DNA of 64,000 bases from Chryseosolibacter indicum (GCF_018598585.1 NZ_JAHESD010000014.1:34841-98840); one strand, 5' to 3'; shown: positions 25,618-35,262, counted from the stretch's first letter. Notes: generated from the letters alone by a model not told the origin. A program made the numbers and translations.

Positions 25618-27726
25618 ATGAAACACCTTCTGCTTTTTACATGTATCGTATTATTATGGCTGAGTATATTTCGTTGTAATAGTTCTTCAAACAATGAATG
25701 GAGGGAATATCTCGGAGGACCAGACCGAAACCACTATTCGGCGCTTGATCAGATTAATACAGAAAATGTAAACAAGTTGCAGGTTGCCTGGGAGTATCAT
25801 ACGCAGGACAGTGGTCAGATTCAATGCAACCCTATTATTGTTGATGGCATCCTTTATGGGATGACCGCTACCGTTCAGCCCTTTGCATTAAATGCACGCA
25901 CAGGAGAAGAAATTTGGAGAATGAAAGATACTACAGGCACCACCTGGTATGGAACCAGCCGCGGTGTTTCCTATTGGGAAGACAAGGATGATCAACGTAT
26001 CCTTTTTACAAAGGAATCATGGTTGTATGCACTGAACGCAAAAACAGGGAAGGTAATTAATTCATTCGGCGATGGAGGAAGAGTAAGTTTGAGGACAGGA
26101 CTTGGTGAAATGGCTGAAGATAAGTTTGTTATATCCAATACGCCAGGAACGGTTTACCAGGATTTGATCATTATGCCTATTCGTGTTTCTGAAGATTCAG
26201 ATGCTGCCCTTGGTCATATACAAGCCTTTAATGTAAGAACAGGAAAACTTGAATGGATTTTTAAAACAATACCAGAGCCAGGAACTCATGGCTACAACAC
26301 GTGGCCAAAGGAAGCGTATAAAAATATTGATATTGGAGGTGCTAATAACTGGGCCGGCATGGCTATAGATCGTGAGCGCGGAATTGTTTATGTACCTACT
26401 GGGTCCGCCGCTTTTGATTACTACGGAGGCAAACGTTTAGGTGCCAACCTCTTTGCCAATTGTTTGCTTGCACTTGATGTGAAGACAGGTGAGAGAAAAT
26501 GGCATTATCAATTTGTTCATCATGATATTCTTGATCGAGATCCTCCAGCTCCTCCTAACCTGCTTACTGTAACTCATAACGGAAAAAAAATAGATGCAGT
26601 AGCACAGGTGACAAAACAAGGCTATGTCTTTGTGTTCAACAGAGAAACAGGCGAGGCATTGTTTCCGATCGAAGAAGTGCCAGTTCCCCAATCAGATATA
26701 CCAGGCGAACAAGCATGGCCAACACAGCCAAAGCCGGTAAAACCACTTTCCTTCTCTCGCCAAAATTTGACTGAAGAAGAAATAAATCCTTACGCTGACA
26801 ACAAACAGGAGTTGCTTGAAAAGTTCAGAAACAGCAGAAATGAAGGTCCCTTTACACCCCTGTCAAGAGCAGGGACCATCATTTTTCCAGGTCTTGATGG
26901 TGGTGCTGAATGGGGAGGCGCTGCTGTTGATCCGAACGGAATTATGTATATCAATAGCAGCGAAATGCCGTGGCTCATTTCACTAAATGAGAAAACAGTA
27001 TCTAAGGAAGTGATTAATCCTGGTGAGCAAATTTATGCTGCAAACTGTTCCTCTTGCCATGGGTCAGAAAGGAAAGGCAATGCGGCTAGTGGCTTTCCTT
27101 CATTAGTGGATTTGAATAATCGGCATCAGCGAGAACATGTACTTGATGTGATTACAAAAGGAAAAGGCATGATGCCTGCCTTTAAAAAATTATCTGTAAC
27201 GGAAAAGAAGTTTTTGATTGCATTTTTATATGGTGATCCGATCGGCGAAGAAGGCGATAAAATGGAAGCAATAGACAGGAGCTCCACAAGTGCTGAAGTA
27301 TCCTATAAAATTTCCGGTTTTACAAAGTTTCTTGATAACAAAGGATATCCGGCAATAAGTCCTCCATGGGGAACATTAAATGCTATTGATTTAAATACCG
27401 GAGAGTATCTATGGAAAAAGATCTTTGGTGAAAGTCCTGAGTTACAAAAGCAGGGAGCACCACAGACAGGATCAGAAAGTTATGGCGGGCCTGTTATAAC
27501 TGCGGGGGGCGTATTATTTATTGCTGGTACGAAGGACAAAAAATTCAGAGCGTATAACATGAAGACAGGTGACCTAATTTGGGAGACAGTATTGCCAGCT
27601 GCTGGATTTGCGACGCCAAGTACGTACGCGGTTAACGGAAAGCAATATATAGTAATAGCTTGCGGCGGAACAAAGTTGGGAGCAACTAAAGGAGAAAGTT
27701 ATGTGGCCTTTTCCCTACCTGATTAA
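25618..27726 (+). CDS. PQQ-dependent dehydrogenase with cytochrome c insert
   Basis: A quinoprotein of 702 residues. The signal peptide ends in a lipobox-like IFRC (Cys20), so it is probably a lipoprotein facing the periplasm. WREYLGGPDRNHYSALDQINTENVNKLQVAW opens the eight-bladed propeller. A cytochrome c domain is inserted near residues 470-540, with heme motif CSSCH (about 477-481) and the axial Met in GMMPAF. The last blades follow. This layout matches glucose/alcohol dehydrogenases of the soluble quinoprotein group that pass electrons to their own heme. No PQQ biosynthesis gene is nearby; the cofactor may come from elsewhere. Confidence 0.92.
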   Translation: MKHLLLFTCIVLLWLSIFRCNSSSNNEWREYLGGPDRNHYSALDQINTENVNKLQVAWEYHTQDSGQIQCNPIIVDGILYGMTATVQPFALNARTGEEIWRMKDTTGTTWYGTSRGVSYWEDKDDQRILFTKESWLYALNAKTGKVINSFGDGGRVSLRTGLGEMAEDKFVISNTPGTVYQDLIIMPIRVSEDSDAALGHIQAFNVRTGKLEWIFKTIPEPGTHGYNTWPKEAYKNIDIGGANNWAGMAIDRERGIVYVPTGSAAFDYYGGKRLGANLFANCLLALDVKTGERKWHYQFVHHDILDRDPPAPPNLLTVTHNGKKIDAVAQVTKQGYVFVFNRETGEALFPIEEVPVPQSDIPGEQAWPTQPKPVKPLSFSRQNLTEEEINPYADNKQELLEKFRNSRNEGPFTPLSRAGTIIFPGLDGGAEWGGAAVDPNGIMYINSSEMPWLISLNEKTVSKEVINPGEQIYAANCSSCHGSERKGNAASGFPSLVDLNNRHQREHVLDVITKGKGMMPAFKKLSVTEKKFLIAFLYGDPIGEEGDKMEAIDRSSTSAEVSYKISGFTKFLDNKGYPAISPPWGTLNAIDLNTGEYLWKKIFGESPELQKQGAPQTGSESYGGPVITAGGVLFIAGTKDKKFRAYNMKTGDLIWETVLPAAGFATPSTYAVNGKQYIVIACGGTKLGATKGESYVAFSLPD

Positions 27727-27817
27727 GTTATTTTTCCACCAGCTATATGTTATTTTTTATACCTTTAATATCGGTTTCGGGAGCCAGGATTTCGAGGCTG
27801 CAATAGCTAAAAGGTAG

Positions 27818-27846
27818 ACCTCACCTTCCCAGGGTGAGGTTTTTTG
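27818..27846 (+). terminator. Terminator of the PQQ dehydrogenase gene
   Basis: ACCTCACC and GGTGAGGT pair around a 7-nt loop and lead into TTTTTTG. Confidence 0.85.
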
Positions 27847-27972
27847 TTGTTTGAGGCTGTTTATAAACAATAAAGGGTGCCCTTATCTGTTGTATTGTAA
27901 TTGTATCGCTTAACACGCCATTAAACCGAGTAGGAATGTTCTGGCTTAATCCAAACAAAGTAATTTTCGCCA

Positions 27973-28188
27973 ATGAATAAAATAGCTCAAACAGGTCAGA
28001 TCGTATACATTAAAGATGAATTTTATGCTGACAACAATTTGTCGGTAATGGAAGTACCACGCTATTCATGGAAAATTATGAAAGTACAGGACAATGGAAT
28101 TGCTACTTGTGAATTTCAACGCAGAGGAAAAAATTCTGTATTAACCCTGACCATAGAATTGAAATATTTGAAGGTGGAGCATTTCTGA
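27973..28188 (+). CDS. Small hypothetical protein
   Basis: A protein of 71 residues. Beta-rich pattern (GQIVYIKDEFYADNNLSVME, then YSWKIMKVQDNGIATCEF), with no signal peptide. The layout recalls other SH3-like small proteins, including the one at 18422-18610, but no clear family is recognised. TAATTTTC, one mismatch from a -7 box, lies about 10 bp before the ATG. Confidence 0.55.
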   Translation: MNKIAQTGQIVYIKDEFYADNNLSVMEVPRYSWKIMKVQDNGIATCEFQRRGKNSVLTLTIELKYLKVEHF

Positions 28189-28231
28189 TCCATTGGTCTT
28201 TTCAGAACCAAAAGGGAATTAATAGTTATCA

Positions 28232-29209
28232 TTATAAATACCATAGATCGGGTGAATGTAGACTAAGATGTACTTGGTCGCCCGAACTATGCGTACACAT
28301 TGAAGATCTCACAATAACAGTAGAGCCTTGAACATCGATATTGATGTCATAATAACTTCCATGGAAGATGACCTCATCCACAACGCCAATCACTGTTTTA
28401 CGTGTTTTGCTAACAACCTTTAGATCTTCAGGTCGAACAAACAACTGCTTCCCAGAAACGTTATTTTCTGAAACAAAGGATTTGTAAATATCAGGAGGGA
28501 TTAAATTATAGGTACCGAAGAGTCCACCGACGTATTCATTGACGGGTTGCCTGTAGATCTTCTCGGGTTTTCCTTTTTGAACGATCTCTCCATTTTTTAT
28601 CACGAGTATTTTGTTTGCCCACGGTAGCGTATCATTAGGATCATGTGAAACCAGGATACAGGTTATCTTAAGTCTTTTTCCGATATCGTTGATCACTGCT
28701 TTTAATACCGCCTTATGAACCATATCAAGGTGAGAAAAGGGTTCATCAAGTAACAGGAGCTTAGGTGAAGCAATGAGTAATTTACACAAAGCAACTCTTT
28801 GCTTTTCGCCACCTGAAAGTTGGTTGGTACCTCTGGTAAGTAGATGATCTATCTTGCATACCTCGAATATCTCCGCTGCCTGAAAATCACTCAATGTGTT
28901 TGCATACGTTAGGACCTGCTCTACCCTGAGAAATTTTGGAAGTTCGAAATGCTGAGATAGATAAGCGATATCAGCATGACCAGGAACGAGCTTATCGAAA
29001 GGGCCAACCACCTTTTTGTCCTCAAACAGAACTTCGCCGTCATCAGGTTGTTCTAGTCCTGCAATTATTTTCAAGAGTGTGCTTTTTCCTGATCCGGTCT
29101 CCCCTGCTATGGCTATTTTTTCGTATTTTTTTTGGGAGAAATTGATATCATGAAGAACCGCATTTGTTTCATTTTTTTTACTGATACCTGTAACCTGTAG
29201 TAACGTCAT
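28232..29209 (-). CDS. ABC transporter ATPase, PotA/CysA-like, without permease
   Basis: An ATPase of 325 residues. Walker A GETGSGKST (36-44), Q-loop LSQHFELP, signature LSGGEKQRVAL, Walker B LLLLDEPFSHLD and the switch His in VSHDPNDT are all intact. A C-terminal TOBE-like domain (LFVRPEDLKVVSKTRKTVIG) is as in PotA/CysA/FbpC importers. No permease or binding-protein gene lies here. Instead, it ends a two-gene unit with a zinc-ribbon coiled-coil protein 7 bp upstream. It may be a stand-alone ATPase or borrow a distant permease. Confidence 0.88.
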   Translation of the reverse strand: MTLLQVTGISKKNETNAVLHDINFSQKKYEKIAIAGETGSGKSTLLKIIAGLEQPDDGEVLFEDKKVVGPFDKLVPGHADIAYLSQHFELPKFLRVEQVLTYANTLSDFQAAEIFEVCKIDHLLTRGTNQLSGGEKQRVALCKLLIASPKLLLLDEPFSHLDMVHKAVLKAVINDIGKRLKITCILVSHDPNDTLPWANKILVIKNGEIVQKGKPEKIYRQPVNEYVGGLFGTYNLIPPDIYKSFVSENNVSGKQLFVRPEDLKVVSKTRKTVIGVVDEVIFHGSYYDINIDVQGSTVIVRSSMCTHSSGDQVHLSLHSPDLWYL

Positions 29210-29216
29210 CCGGATA

Positions 29217-29855
29217 TTATTTTTTCTTGTTCTCCCAAGTATCCATCTTGATCTTCTCTATGAGTAACGAATTTTTAAACTCATGAATAAGTTTCTCCAT
29301 TTCAACGTCACGGTTTTGTAATGCCTCATATTCGGCATTGTGTGCATCAATAACAGGCTTAAGCTTGTCAAGGTTTGCTTGCATATTTTCAATATTGGCC
29401 AAAGCATATTCTCTTTCTGTTTCGCTCAATGTCTCGTCTTTGTATTTAGAGCGAAGCATCTCAAGTACTTCCTGAATATACTTGATCATATCCCAGGGAT
29501 TATTCGGCCTGTTCCAAGTAAATTCGATATTACATTTTCTGCATTTGTACCTATTGCTCTTCCATCCCTTCTCGTTTGTTTCCGTTCCGACCAACTTTAA
29601 CATGTCTTTGGAGTGACATTTTGGACACTCTGCATCGTCTTTAACAAGCTTCTTCAGGTATTCCCGCTGTTCAAGAATAAAAGCCCGCGAATTGGCATGG
29701 TTCTCCATCTGCTCTACAAATTTATCAACCGCTTCTTCAACCTTTTTATGTTCTTCTCCCAGCTTTCCCTCTTCAATAAGTTTCTTGCTTTGCTTTTTAA
29801 AAAAGGTTGCTACTTTGACCAATTCCCTTTCGTTATTTTTAAAGTGCTTGTTCAT
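29217..29855 (-). CDS. Zinc-ribbon coiled-coil protein
   Basis: A protein of 212 residues: helical, highly charged arms (residues 1-72 and 118-212) around a central zinc ribbon, CPKC at 77-80 and CRKC at 105-108. The ribbon is followed by NIEFTWNRPNNPWDMIKYIQ. It has no signal or membrane helix. The arms look like an antiparallel coiled coil. The ribbon could bind nucleic acid or protein. The gene starts a two-gene unit with the ABC ATPase 7 bp after it. I know no described pair of this type. Confidence 0.7.
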   Translation of the reverse strand: MNKHFKNNERELVKVATFFKKQSKKLIEEGKLGEEHKKVEEAVDKFVEQMENHANSRAFILEQREYLKKLVKDDAECPKCHSKDMLKLVGTETNEKGWKSNRYKCRKCNIEFTWNRPNNPWDMIKYIQEVLEMLRSKYKDETLSETEREYALANIENMQANLDKLKPVIDAHNAEYEALQNRDVEMEKLIHEFKNSLLIEKIKMDTWENKKK

Positions 29856-30202
29856 CTCAATATTTTATCCAAAAATATGAAATCAAACATATATAAGAGA
29901 TCCTATTAAAAGTTGGGGAAACGTTATTCCTACTGAACGCCGAATTTAAAAGAACGAGTCGTACCCAAGTACGAAGTACGTGACAGATAAATCCTATATT
30001 CTCCATTTGAAGTTACTTAGTCCTGGTACGTAGGTGTTTTTACTGTTGCAGGTCATTCTGTTAGTAATGACAGACTTAAATATTCATGTTGTAACGTTAA
30101 TATTATCTCTTTTATTACATACGAAATACTAATGGTCAGCTGTATTTGTTACTTGGTCTGCCACCACCAATATTTGTCGAGTAATCCTTACTAGAAAGAA
30201 TC
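29856..30202. other. Divergent promoter stretch
   Basis: About 350 bp between the zinc-ribbon gene (minus) and the Cache receptor gene (plus). It has two overlapping -7 matches on the minus strand (29870-29891), a GTACGAAGTAC inverted repeat near 29969, and A+T-rich sequence before 30203. Confidence 0.5.
29870..29891 (-). promoter_or_regulatory. Two nested -7 boxes for the zinc-ribbon/ABC unit
   Basis: TATTTTTG at 29870-29877 and TATGTTTG at 29884-29891 both fit TAnnTTTG on the minus strand, 15 and 29 bp before ATG 29855. The -33 parts are weak. Confidence 0.4.
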
Positions 30203-31906
30203 ATGAAGTTAAGGCAGCAAATAACGTTATTAACAAGTCTTGCCTTGCTGGTGCCGGCAATTCTTATCAGTACAATTTCAATTTATAAAATCAGAAATAA
30301 AGCCGAGGCAGACATAGAAGAATACCAAACTGAAGAGTTCAATAAGCTTAAATTGTATTTAAAGCATATAACAGACATTGCTTACGGAATAGTTGAAACA
30401 AGGTATAATAGCATTGAAAAAACAGTATTACCTAATACTCAATTCAGAGATTCTTTAATGGAGGCTAGTCTTAAAGATTTATCTAAAATACGTTTCGATC
30501 AAGGAGAAGGATATTTTTGGGTAACAGATAATAGAATGCCCTACCCTACAATGTTAATGCATGCAGAGAATCCACAATTAAAAGGTGTTGTACTCGACGA
30601 TCCTAAGTTTAATGTTGAAAAGGCAAAGCGCAGAAATATTTACCAGGTACGGGCAGAAGTATGTAATGCAATGGGCGATGGCTTTGTAGAGTATTTTATG
30701 AAAAAGCCTGGTACTGATGAAATCGAAAATAAAATTTCTTATTCACGTTTATTCTCACCACTGGGTTGGATCGTCTCTGCAGGTTTTTATACTGACCAGA
30801 TCCAAGAATCTGTATTGGCAAAGCGTGAAGCGTTAAATAAACAAATTAATGAAATTGTAGTTTCTATTATCTCAATTGCTGTTATTATCCTTGGCATTGG
30901 TCTCGCTGTTTCTTTATACTTCAGTGGCAAATTAACTAAGGCCATTATAACAATTAAAGACACTCTAAAATCTTTAGGTCTTGGTCAACAGGTAGAGCAA
31001 ATTATAACGAAGCGTAAAGATGAAGTCGGCGAAATGATACAATCGCTTAATACGCTTGTTACAGGGTTACGCTCTTATACGGCATTTGCTAAAGAAATAG
31101 GACAAGGAAACTTGTTGCAGGAGTTTCAGCCCTTAAGTAACAACGACGTACTTGGTAATGAGCTCTTAGAAATGCGTGAGAACCTGAAAAAAGCTTCTGA
31201 TGAGAAAAATGAGAGAGACTGGTTTAATGAAGGCCTCGCGAAACTAGGTGAAGTACTAAGAAGAAACAGTTCTGATACAAAGATATTGGCTGATGAGATC
31301 TTACGAGAGTTAATAACCTACCTGAAAGTGAACCAAGGTGGTTTGTTCATAGCATCTGAAGCTAAATCGAATGAAACACGATATCTTGAACAGCTCTCTA
31401 CCTATGCCTATGATCGCAAGCGATTTATTCAGACTAAGATCGGTTTTGGTGAAGGACTAATAGGCCAGTGTGTGGTAGAGCGTGCAACATTTCATCTTAT
31501 TGAGATCCCAAAAGATTATATAAGCATTACATCAGGTTTGGGACACGCCTTACCACAAACCATTCTTATCATACCACTTATTCATAACAATGAAGTGTAT
31601 GGAGCCATTGAAATGGCCTCGTTCCAGAAATTACAGGATTATGAAGTGAAGTTTGTTGAGAAAGTTGCTGAAAGTATCGCCAGCACATTAGCATCAGTGC
31701 AAGTTAACGAACGTACCCGCCGACTATTAGAGCATTCCCAACAAATGTCCGAAGAGCTTAAGGCACAGGAGGAAGAATTGCGTCAAAATCAAGAAGAGCT
31801 TCAAGCTACCCAGGAACAAATGCAACGCAGGCAACTTGAGCTTGAACGTGAGAATGAAGATCTAAGAGCAACAATAGAACAACTTGCACCTAAGAATGCC
31901 GCATAA
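30203..31906 (+). CDS. Cache-HAMP-GAF receptor with coiled-coil tail
   Basis: A receptor of 567 residues. An N-terminal membrane helix (7-27) is followed by a single Cache domain (about 40-205) with YFWVTDNRMPYPTMLMH, typical of the sCache_2 sensors for small acids. A second helix (about 215-240) leads to HAMP (about 240-300), a GAF domain (about 350-500) and a long Glu/Gln-rich coiled coil (505-560). There is no kinase, cyclase or methyl-accepting signalling tip, so the coiled coil probably engages another protein. It is co-transcribed with a porin gene 12 bp downstream, which suggests that the ligand is what the porin admits. Confidence 0.88.
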   Translation: MKLRQQITLLTSLALLVPAILISTISIYKIRNKAEADIEEYQTEEFNKLKLYLKHITDIAYGIVETRYNSIEKTVLPNTQFRDSLMEASLKDLSKIRFDQGEGYFWVTDNRMPYPTMLMHAENPQLKGVVLDDPKFNVEKAKRRNIYQVRAEVCNAMGDGFVEYFMKKPGTDEIENKISYSRLFSPLGWIVSAGFYTDQIQESVLAKREALNKQINEIVVSIISIAVIILGIGLAVSLYFSGKLTKAIITIKDTLKSLGLGQQVEQIITKRKDEVGEMIQSLNTLVTGLRSYTAFAKEIGQGNLLQEFQPLSNNDVLGNELLEMRENLKKASDEKNERDWFNEGLAKLGEVLRRNSSDTKILADEILRELITYLKVNQGGLFIASEAKSNETRYLEQLSTYAYDRKRFIQTKIGFGEGLIGQCVVERATFHLIEIPKDYISITSGLGHALPQTILIIPLIHNNEVYGAIEMASFQKLQDYEVKFVEKVAESIASTLASVQVNERTRRLLEHSQQMSEELKAQEEELRQNQEELQATQEQMQRRQLELERENEDLRATIEQLAPKNAA

Positions 31907-31918
31907 GCAGAAAGCAAA

Positions 31919-33121
31919 ATGAAAAAATTACTGCTCTCGTTTCTTCTCGGCACACCATTTTTTTCAATAGCGCAGGAATCCTATTGGATAAAACAGGATA
32001 GCTTGTTCAAATATGTTCAACCAGTTGCCAGTCTTCAATTATGGAGTGCATACACCATAGGTGAAAAAGAACAATTGTCTGAAAACGGACCCCTCGAAAG
32101 GGTTCAAGATCGGGTTAATTTCTTAACGCGAAGAGCCCGAATCGGGTTTAAGGGGAAGCCCTACAAAAAGCTTAGTTATGCGCTAACAATTCAATACGAC
32201 AATCTAGGTAAAGACCGTTTCGGGGCAATACGTGGTGGAACCAATACAGGGCAACTTGGAATACTTGACGCCTATGCTACCTGGAAGATAACCAAAAACG
32301 ACATTGCTTCTGTTACAGTAGGCTATTTTCACCCTCAGTATAGTCGTGAATGTATAACAGGAGATTTGCTTGTAAACTCCTTCGATAAGTCACCTTCGCA
32401 AACCTATATTCGCCAACATATAAATGGCAAAAGTTACGGACGCACAACAGGGATAAACATCGGAGGTATGACGAGAAAGAATCTCATAACTATAGGATAC
32501 AATGTAGGTATTTTTAACAACAATAGCACAGCAGCAAATGACACCAAGTATGCCGAAACATCAGGGAAGTATTGGAGTCCTTTGTTGGTTGACAGAGTAA
32601 CTTTTTCCATTGGTGATCATGATATGAATACATATTCAATTAATTATGACGCTAATAATTATTTTAACAAACGCAAAGGAGTAACCGTTGGATTCAATAC
32701 AACGAGCCAAGGCAAAACAGATATATTCAGTTCTAACGGCTCACTTGGAGCTGACATTTTGTTAAACTATAAGAACGTTAACTTTGATGCTGAATGGAAT
32801 TCAATGTATCGCAGAGTTGAAGGCAACACTCGCGAAATGAAAACGTATCAGATTAGAATAGGATATAACATCATTATTGCGCGTAAAGCTTTTTTTGAAC
32901 CATCCTTTATGGTGATGAAATTTAGAGGCAATGAAAATGCAGAAGCATCAGGTGAAGATATCATGTACGATGCAGGGATTAACTGGTATCTTAATAAGAA
33001 GAACTGCAAATTAAGCCTTCATTATATAAAACAAAAAGGTAATGGAGATAATGGCTACACCGACGAAAAAACCTTTAAAAAAGGTGACTTTATAGGATTA
33101 GGATTTGTATTGATCATTTAA
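31919..33121 (+). CDS. Outer-membrane porin
   Basis: A protein of 400 residues with signal peptide MKKLLLSFLLGTPFFSIAQ. The mature protein has the long alternating strands of a 16-stranded phosphate-selective porin-type barrel (LTRRARIGFKGKPYKKLSYA, ITIGYNVGIFNNNSTAANDT) and ends GLGFVLII, with an aromatic-poor last strand. The substrate is unknown. It follows the Cache receptor by 12 bp. Confidence 0.82.
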   Translation: MKKLLLSFLLGTPFFSIAQESYWIKQDSLFKYVQPVASLQLWSAYTIGEKEQLSENGPLERVQDRVNFLTRRARIGFKGKPYKKLSYALTIQYDNLGKDRFGAIRGGTNTGQLGILDAYATWKITKNDIASVTVGYFHPQYSRECITGDLLVNSFDKSPSQTYIRQHINGKSYGRTTGINIGGMTRKNLITIGYNVGIFNNNSTAANDTKYAETSGKYWSPLLVDRVTFSIGDHDMNTYSINYDANNYFNKRKGVTVGFNTTSQGKTDIFSSNGSLGADILLNYKNVNFDAEWNSMYRRVEGNTREMKTYQIRIGYNIIIARKAFFEPSFMVMKFRGNENAEASGEDIMYDAGINWYLNKKNCKLSLHYIKQKGNGDNGYTDEKTFKKGDFIGLGFVLII

Positions 33122-33150
33122 GATAACGTAAATATTGCTTCGGCTCCATT

Positions 33151-33172
33151 TATTGGTTGGCCAATAGTTTTA
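33151..33172 (+). terminator. Weak terminator after the porin gene
   Basis: TATTGG and CCAATA with a 4-nt loop, then GTTTTAATAT. Confidence 0.4.
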
Positions 33173-33192
33173 ATATATTCTATCGGGACATC

Positions 33193-34449
33193 TTACTTTC
33201 TGATCTTTAGATGTTCGTAAACCAAAGCAAGTTTACCTGCTTCTTTTTCTATTGTAGTTTTTATATTATCAATTGACAGCTCAGGACTTCCTGCTGTATA
33301 ATTTTTACCAATAATGAAGCTATAGTATTTCCAGTCATCGTACTTGGTGAATGTCCAAAGTGCGTCTTCTGTTGAGAAAGAATCAAGCGGTTTTCGTTCT
33401 CCAAAAATTTCTATCCAATATCCACTCCCTAATCCTTGTATTGTCTTTAATAAGCTACCACGATACCCTTCTTCTTCCATTTTTCTTCGGAATAATTCCC
33501 GTTCTTCTTCACTTCCTTTTTCTTTACCGATCACTAACCAGACTCCTACATCTTTCTGGCGAATAACAACCTGCAAATTCATGAAATCTTCAGTACGACT
33601 GCGATTGTATGTGCCTGTTAATTCAGAATCCTTTCTTCCATAGATAAGCTTCATGGAGCGTACACTTCTGTCAGTATAGTAAAATGGATCTACGCTACTT
33701 ATTAAATTATCTGCGTTGTTGCTTGAATAAAAACCAAGGCCTTCTAGATGATCTTTAATCTGCTCATGAAGCTGAAGAAGCTTTTCTTTTACGGTATTTC
33801 TTTCTGCTTCTACCGATGGTGAGTTTAGTGTGATTTTATTAGTCGCAAAGGTCTGGTAATCTTCCTTTTTAAAATACTGAGTTCTGAAGTTGATAGAATC
33901 AAACCGAAAACCACGTGCTGTAAGTGCAATCACCTGTTCCTTTTCTTCACGAGAAATAATTTCACGTTGCTTTAAAGCAGGATAAATCAATTCATACTCC
34001 TCAATTAAATTCTCTGACAACGGTTCAGAAAACTCATAATAGCTTGTATACCAGGACAGCAAAGCTTCTATTTCCTTGGGATCTGTTATCTTATAGAACA
34101 TCTCCTCGTAATCTTTTAATCCGCCCATAGTAAGTGCGCCAGATCCTAAAAAGCCTATTGACTTCCTATAAGGCAAGTCAAAAACATATACGTTGGCATG
34201 AAAAACGTTCTTTGTAAAAATCTTTACAGTAATTCTTTCCTGATAATGCTTCCAGATCTTTCTTAACACAGCAGGAGAAGTAAGTTCATCCAAGCCTGTA
34301 ACGATATCTATTTTGCATTTAGGAGATAATCTGCTTCTGACAAATTCAAATGCGGATTCTGAAATAGCTGTAGTTGCTACATAACAATGCACAGCTTGCC
34401 CAAGTATTTTATCATTGACAAGTGGTACAGCAAGCTTCTTCGTAATCAT
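33193..34449 (-). CDS. PLD-like nuclease-type protein with altered HxK
   Basis: A protein of 418 residues, cytoplasmic. The N-terminal third is PLD-like: CYVATTAISESAFEFVRSRL, then HANVYVFD (84-91) and GSGALTMGG (102-110). This is the layout of HxKxxxxD...GS in restriction-type PLD nucleases, but the Lys is Asn86. The C-terminal part (about 230-418) includes a lone helix (KEKLLQLHEQIKDHLEGLGF) and a beta-rich domain (MNLQVVIRQKDVGVWLVIGK, YWIEIFGERKPLDSF) that I do not recognise. Either an inactive PLD or a variant nuclease. It stands alone, with no methylase or helicase close by. Confidence 0.7.
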   Translation of the reverse strand: MITKKLAVPLVNDKILGQAVHCYVATTAISESAFEFVRSRLSPKCKIDIVTGLDELTSPAVLRKIWKHYQERITVKIFTKNVFHANVYVFDLPYRKSIGFLGSGALTMGGLKDYEEMFYKITDPKEIEALLSWYTSYYEFSEPLSENLIEEYELIYPALKQREIISREEKEQVIALTARGFRFDSINFRTQYFKKEDYQTFATNKITLNSPSVEAERNTVKEKLLQLHEQIKDHLEGLGFYSSNNADNLISSVDPFYYTDRSVRSMKLIYGRKDSELTGTYNRSRTEDFMNLQVVIRQKDVGVWLVIGKEKGSEEERELFRRKMEEEGYRGSLLKTIQGLGSGYWIEIFGERKPLDSFSTEDALWTFTKYDDWKYYSFIIGKNYTAGSPELSIDNIKTTIEKEAGKLALVYEHLKIRK

Positions 34450-34573
34450 TTATTCCTTTTTTATAAGGAGCAAAGATTAAAGGTTTACGGAATTAAATGA
34501 ATTTCTAGCAAAGAATTTTGAAATAGTTTCTGTTAAGTAAACGAAACAACAGCTATATGCTACTTGTTAACTT

Positions 34574-35212
34574 TTAAGGTAGCAAATAAAACACTGAAAA
34601 GAAGTGAGATATACTTCCGGCAAGGACAAAGAGATGCCAGATACTGTGATAGAAAGGCTTAATGGTATCTTTTAAGAAGAAGTAAGTTCCAGCGGTATAA
34701 AAAACACCTCCTATCATCAGAAAGATAAAGGTTTGTGCATTGACAGCAGTATAAAGAGGTTTTATAGCAGGAAGGATCAGCCATCCCATAACTACATATA
34801 AAAATGTTGAAAGACGTTCGTATTTCCCTGTATGAAATGCTTTTAATACAATACCGGAAACAGCGCACGCCCATGTGATTCCGAAAATTGTCCAACCTAT
34901 CCATCCAGGTAAAGCGGTTAAACAAAAAGGAGTGTAAGTTCCAGCTATCAACAGAAAGATAGACATGTGGTCAAACTTTCTAAACAGGGACTTTGCATTT
35001 AAATGAGTAAGGCTATGGTAAAGTGTTGACGCGAAATATAAAATGACCATTGCAGCCCCGTAAATTGAAAAGCCTACAATGTGCCATACGGTCCCACATA
35101 GTGACGCCGCGACAATGAGAACAACAAGTGCTGCTATTGCTAATGCTGCACCAATACCATGTGTTATCGCATTGGCAATCTCTTCCTTAATTGAAAACAA
35201 TCCCTCTTTCAT
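34574..35212 (-). CDS. Hemolysin-III / PAQR-type membrane protein
   Basis: A protein of 212 residues with seven membrane helices. Typical marks: EEIANAITHGIGAALAIAAL at the N-terminus, STLYHSL in helix 2, KFDHMSIFLLIAGTYTPF and the late FYHSIWHLFVLAGSISHFF. The Ser-His-Asp-His-His set expected to bind zinc in this group is intact. Often named trhA or YqfA; linked to membrane-fluidity control. Monocistronic. Confidence 0.93.
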   Translation of the reverse strand: MKEGLFSIKEEIANAITHGIGAALAIAALVVLIVAASLCGTVWHIVGFSIYGAAMVILYFASTLYHSLTHLNAKSLFRKFDHMSIFLLIAGTYTPFCLTALPGWIGWTIFGITWACAVSGIVLKAFHTGKYERLSTFLYVVMGWLILPAIKPLYTAVNAQTFIFLMIGGVFYTAGTYFFLKDTIKPFYHSIWHLFVLAGSISHFFSVFYLLP

Positions 35213-35262
35213 TATTTTTATTATAAACGCAGTTTTGGTTAAAAAATTCTATTAAGCCGCCT

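Noticed and set aside
27760..27817. tRNA-like stretch with TTCGAGGC
   Set aside because: No acceptor stem or anticodon arm can be formed; it precedes an ordinary terminator.
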